A stretch of 64,000 bases of DNA, from the NCBI GenBank assembly GCA_031429355.1, contig JANOZM010000005.1, forward strand, positions 124,001 to 188,000. The letters are read 5' to 3'. The notes under the pieces are model-generated. The model saw only the letters and a program-made list of their open reading frames with translations. It made no database searches and was not told the DNA's origin. Positions within the stretch are counted from its first letter, which is position 1, and each line of letters starts with the position of its first letter. This document shows positions 63,041 to 64,000 of this stretch, piece by piece. Both the position numbers and the translations under genes were made by a program. This DNA comes from JANOZM01 sp031429355 (GTDB lineage: Bacteria > Pseudomonadota > Gammaproteobacteria > Burkholderiales > Burkholderiaceae_E).

Positions 63041-64000
63041 ATGATGTCTAGCACAGCTATCAAGAAGGGCGCGCTTATGAATCTATCTAGCCGCAAGTCA
63101 AACCGCAACTTGGGTTCAATTCAAACTTTGGGTTTAGGTGTTTTGTGCATCGCATTAAGCGGTTGCGCGATTACGCGTCCAGAGCCGTTTACGCAAGCCG
63201 AGGTCACTGATCGGGTACGCGCTGATAAAAACATCATGTACGCTGGGCAAGAACCGGTTGCTGGCCCAATTACTTTTGCCGAAGCTGCAGCGCGCGCTTT
63301 GAAGTACAACTTGGATTATCGCGTCAAACTAATGGAGACCAGTTTAGCAACTGGACAACTGGATGTTTCCCGCTGGGACATGGTGCCAAGAGTCTTGCTT
63401 AATGCTGGATATTACGGGCGCAATAATGATGCTGGTGGCAACTCATTCGACATTTTGTCGGGCAACCGCACACTTTCAAATTCCTCAAGCCAAGAGCGTC
63501 GTCATAGTTTAGTTAGTGCGGAGTTCTCTTGGAATATTTTAGATTTTGGCGTTTCCTACTACCGATCAAAGCAACTAGCTGACCAAGTTTTAATCGCTGA
63601 AGAACGTAAGCGCAAAGTTATTCAAAATATTTTGCAAGACGTACGCAACGCTTATTGGCGTGCATTAGGTGCTCAGCGCTTAGTGACCCAAATGGATCAA
63701 TTAAGCAAGCGTACGCAGTCCGCATTGGCCAAGGCTCGTCAAATTGAGCAGCAAGGTCTAATGCCACAACCGCAAGTTTTGGCTTATCAACGTGCTTTAT
63801 TAGATGCAACCACTTTGTTGCAGAGCAAGCGTCAAGATTTGGAACTAGCAAAAGCCGAATTAGTTTCGCTGATGAATCTTGCGCCAAACGCCGAGTTTTC
63901 TCTTGCGGAAGACCCCGAAGCTAAAATGCCAGCAGCGCCAATTGATGTTTCTAAATTGGAAGATTTGGCATTGGCACAGCGCCCCGAATTGCGTGAAGAA
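63041..64000 (+). CDS. TolC-family outer-membrane efflux/secretion protein, 5' part
   Basis: 320 codons are visible; the gene runs off the right edge. Starts at 63041, 63044 or 63077 are all in frame. 63077 has AAGAAGG at a good distance and gives a standard lipoprotein signal (LGLGVLCIALSGCAIT). The mature part has the outer-membrane efflux helices: FAEAAARALKYNLDYRVKLME, a Trp-Asn-Ile-Leu-Asp-Phe-Gly segment (FSWNILDFGVSYYRSKQLAD), and long coiled-coil helices (NAYWRALGAQRLVTQMDQL). It would form the outer-membrane duct of a type I or efflux system. Position after the adhesin suggests it exports that protein; the membrane-fusion and ABC partners would lie beyond the window. Confidence 0.85.
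   Translation, partial: MMSSTAIKKGALMNLSSRKSNRNLGSIQTLGLGVLCIALSGCAITRPEPFTQAEVTDRVRADKNIMYAGQEPVAGPITFAEAAARALKYNLDYRVKLMETSLATGQLDVSRWDMVPRVLLNAGYYGRNNDAGGNSFDILSGNRTLSNSSSQERRHSLVSAEFSWNILDFGVSYYRSKQLADQVLIAEERKRKVIQNILQDVRNAYWRALGAQRLVTQMDQLSKRTQSALAKARQIEQQGLMPQPQVLAYQRALLDATTLLQSKRQDLELAKAELVSLMNLAPNAEFSLAEDPEAKMPAAPIDVSKLEDLALAQRPELREE

Noticed and set aside
1..64000. tRNA, rRNA, CRISPR arrays, prophage genes, known riboswitches
   Set aside because: None recognised. Intergenic spaces are mostly under 120 bases, and no cloverleaf, array periodicity or phage gene block was seen. Small RNAs cannot be excluded by reading alone.

Overview
The window looks like chromosome from a free-living Gram-negative betaproteobacterium, most likely in or near Burkholderiales. 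This is inferred from gene content and order only. The minus-strand run rng-maf-rlmH-rsfS-nadD-hemF-purD-yebC (22.8-30.5 kb) is an arrangement I associate with that group. OmpW, MsbA, an O-antigen ligase, GluQRS, a YbgC thioesterase and many Tat or lipoprotein exports fit a Gram-negative, oxygen-using cell. Base composition is near-balanced to slightly AT-rich. I see no rRNA, tRNA, CRISPR array, prophage or intact insertion sequence.

Layout. 0-3.5 kb: a polyamine-synthase-like locus (start of a DUF350-type membrane gene, a membrane-anchored spermidine-synthase-like protein, a Tat-exported FAD protein). 3.5-7.4 kb: lipid-type enzymes (CdsA-like, PlsC-like, SDR) divergent from a cytochrome P450. 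7.4-20 kb: housekeeping (dinB, a lone PstS-like protein, ybgC, an RhlE-like helicase, gluQ, dnaE, msbA) plus an SGNH lipoprotein and OmpW. 20-21.6 kb: a PIN toxin-antitoxin pair with a perfect palindrome upstream, then an AhpD-like protein. 21.6-30.5 kb: O-antigen ligase and the conserved rng-to-yebC run, in which RsfS carries a very long lysine/alanine repeat tail. 30.6-35.6 kb: HerA/DUF853 ATPase, EamA transporter, quinone oxidoreductase, tartrate-dehydrogenase-like enzyme, VOC protein. 35.6-36.8 kb: a scarred patch with a second PIN toxin-antitoxin pair, an IS91-like transposase fragment, and a duplicated 3' end of the neighbouring AraC gene lying as a direct repeat on both sides. 36.7-47.5 kb: AraC with a two-subunit molybdenum hydroxylase, an AAA ATPase, a LysR regulator, small proteins, a pdxA remnant, TcdA, a nucleotide-transporter-like protein and phenylalanine hydroxylase. 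47.5-51.3 kb: fbp and pepN.

The part most likely to hold something undescribed is 51.5-64 kb. Five tightly packed genes encode a BcsE-like protein, a TPR plus beta-barrel outer-membrane protein (YaiO-like), a processive family-2 glycosyltransferase, a 61-residue membrane protein and a NodB-type deacetylase. Together they look like a complete exopolysaccharide machine that is neither standard cellulose (no bcsA/B/C here) nor standard PNAG. They are followed on the same strand by a 1630-residue surface or secreted protein with a LEPR-type N-terminal motif, a DUF4347 domain and six VCBS-like repeats that each carry a conserved cysteine pair. A strong terminator and a TolC-family outer-membrane protein, cut off by the window end, come next. 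I read the whole block as a biofilm-matrix locus: polymer, possible c-di-GMP-linked control, and an adhesin with its secretion route.
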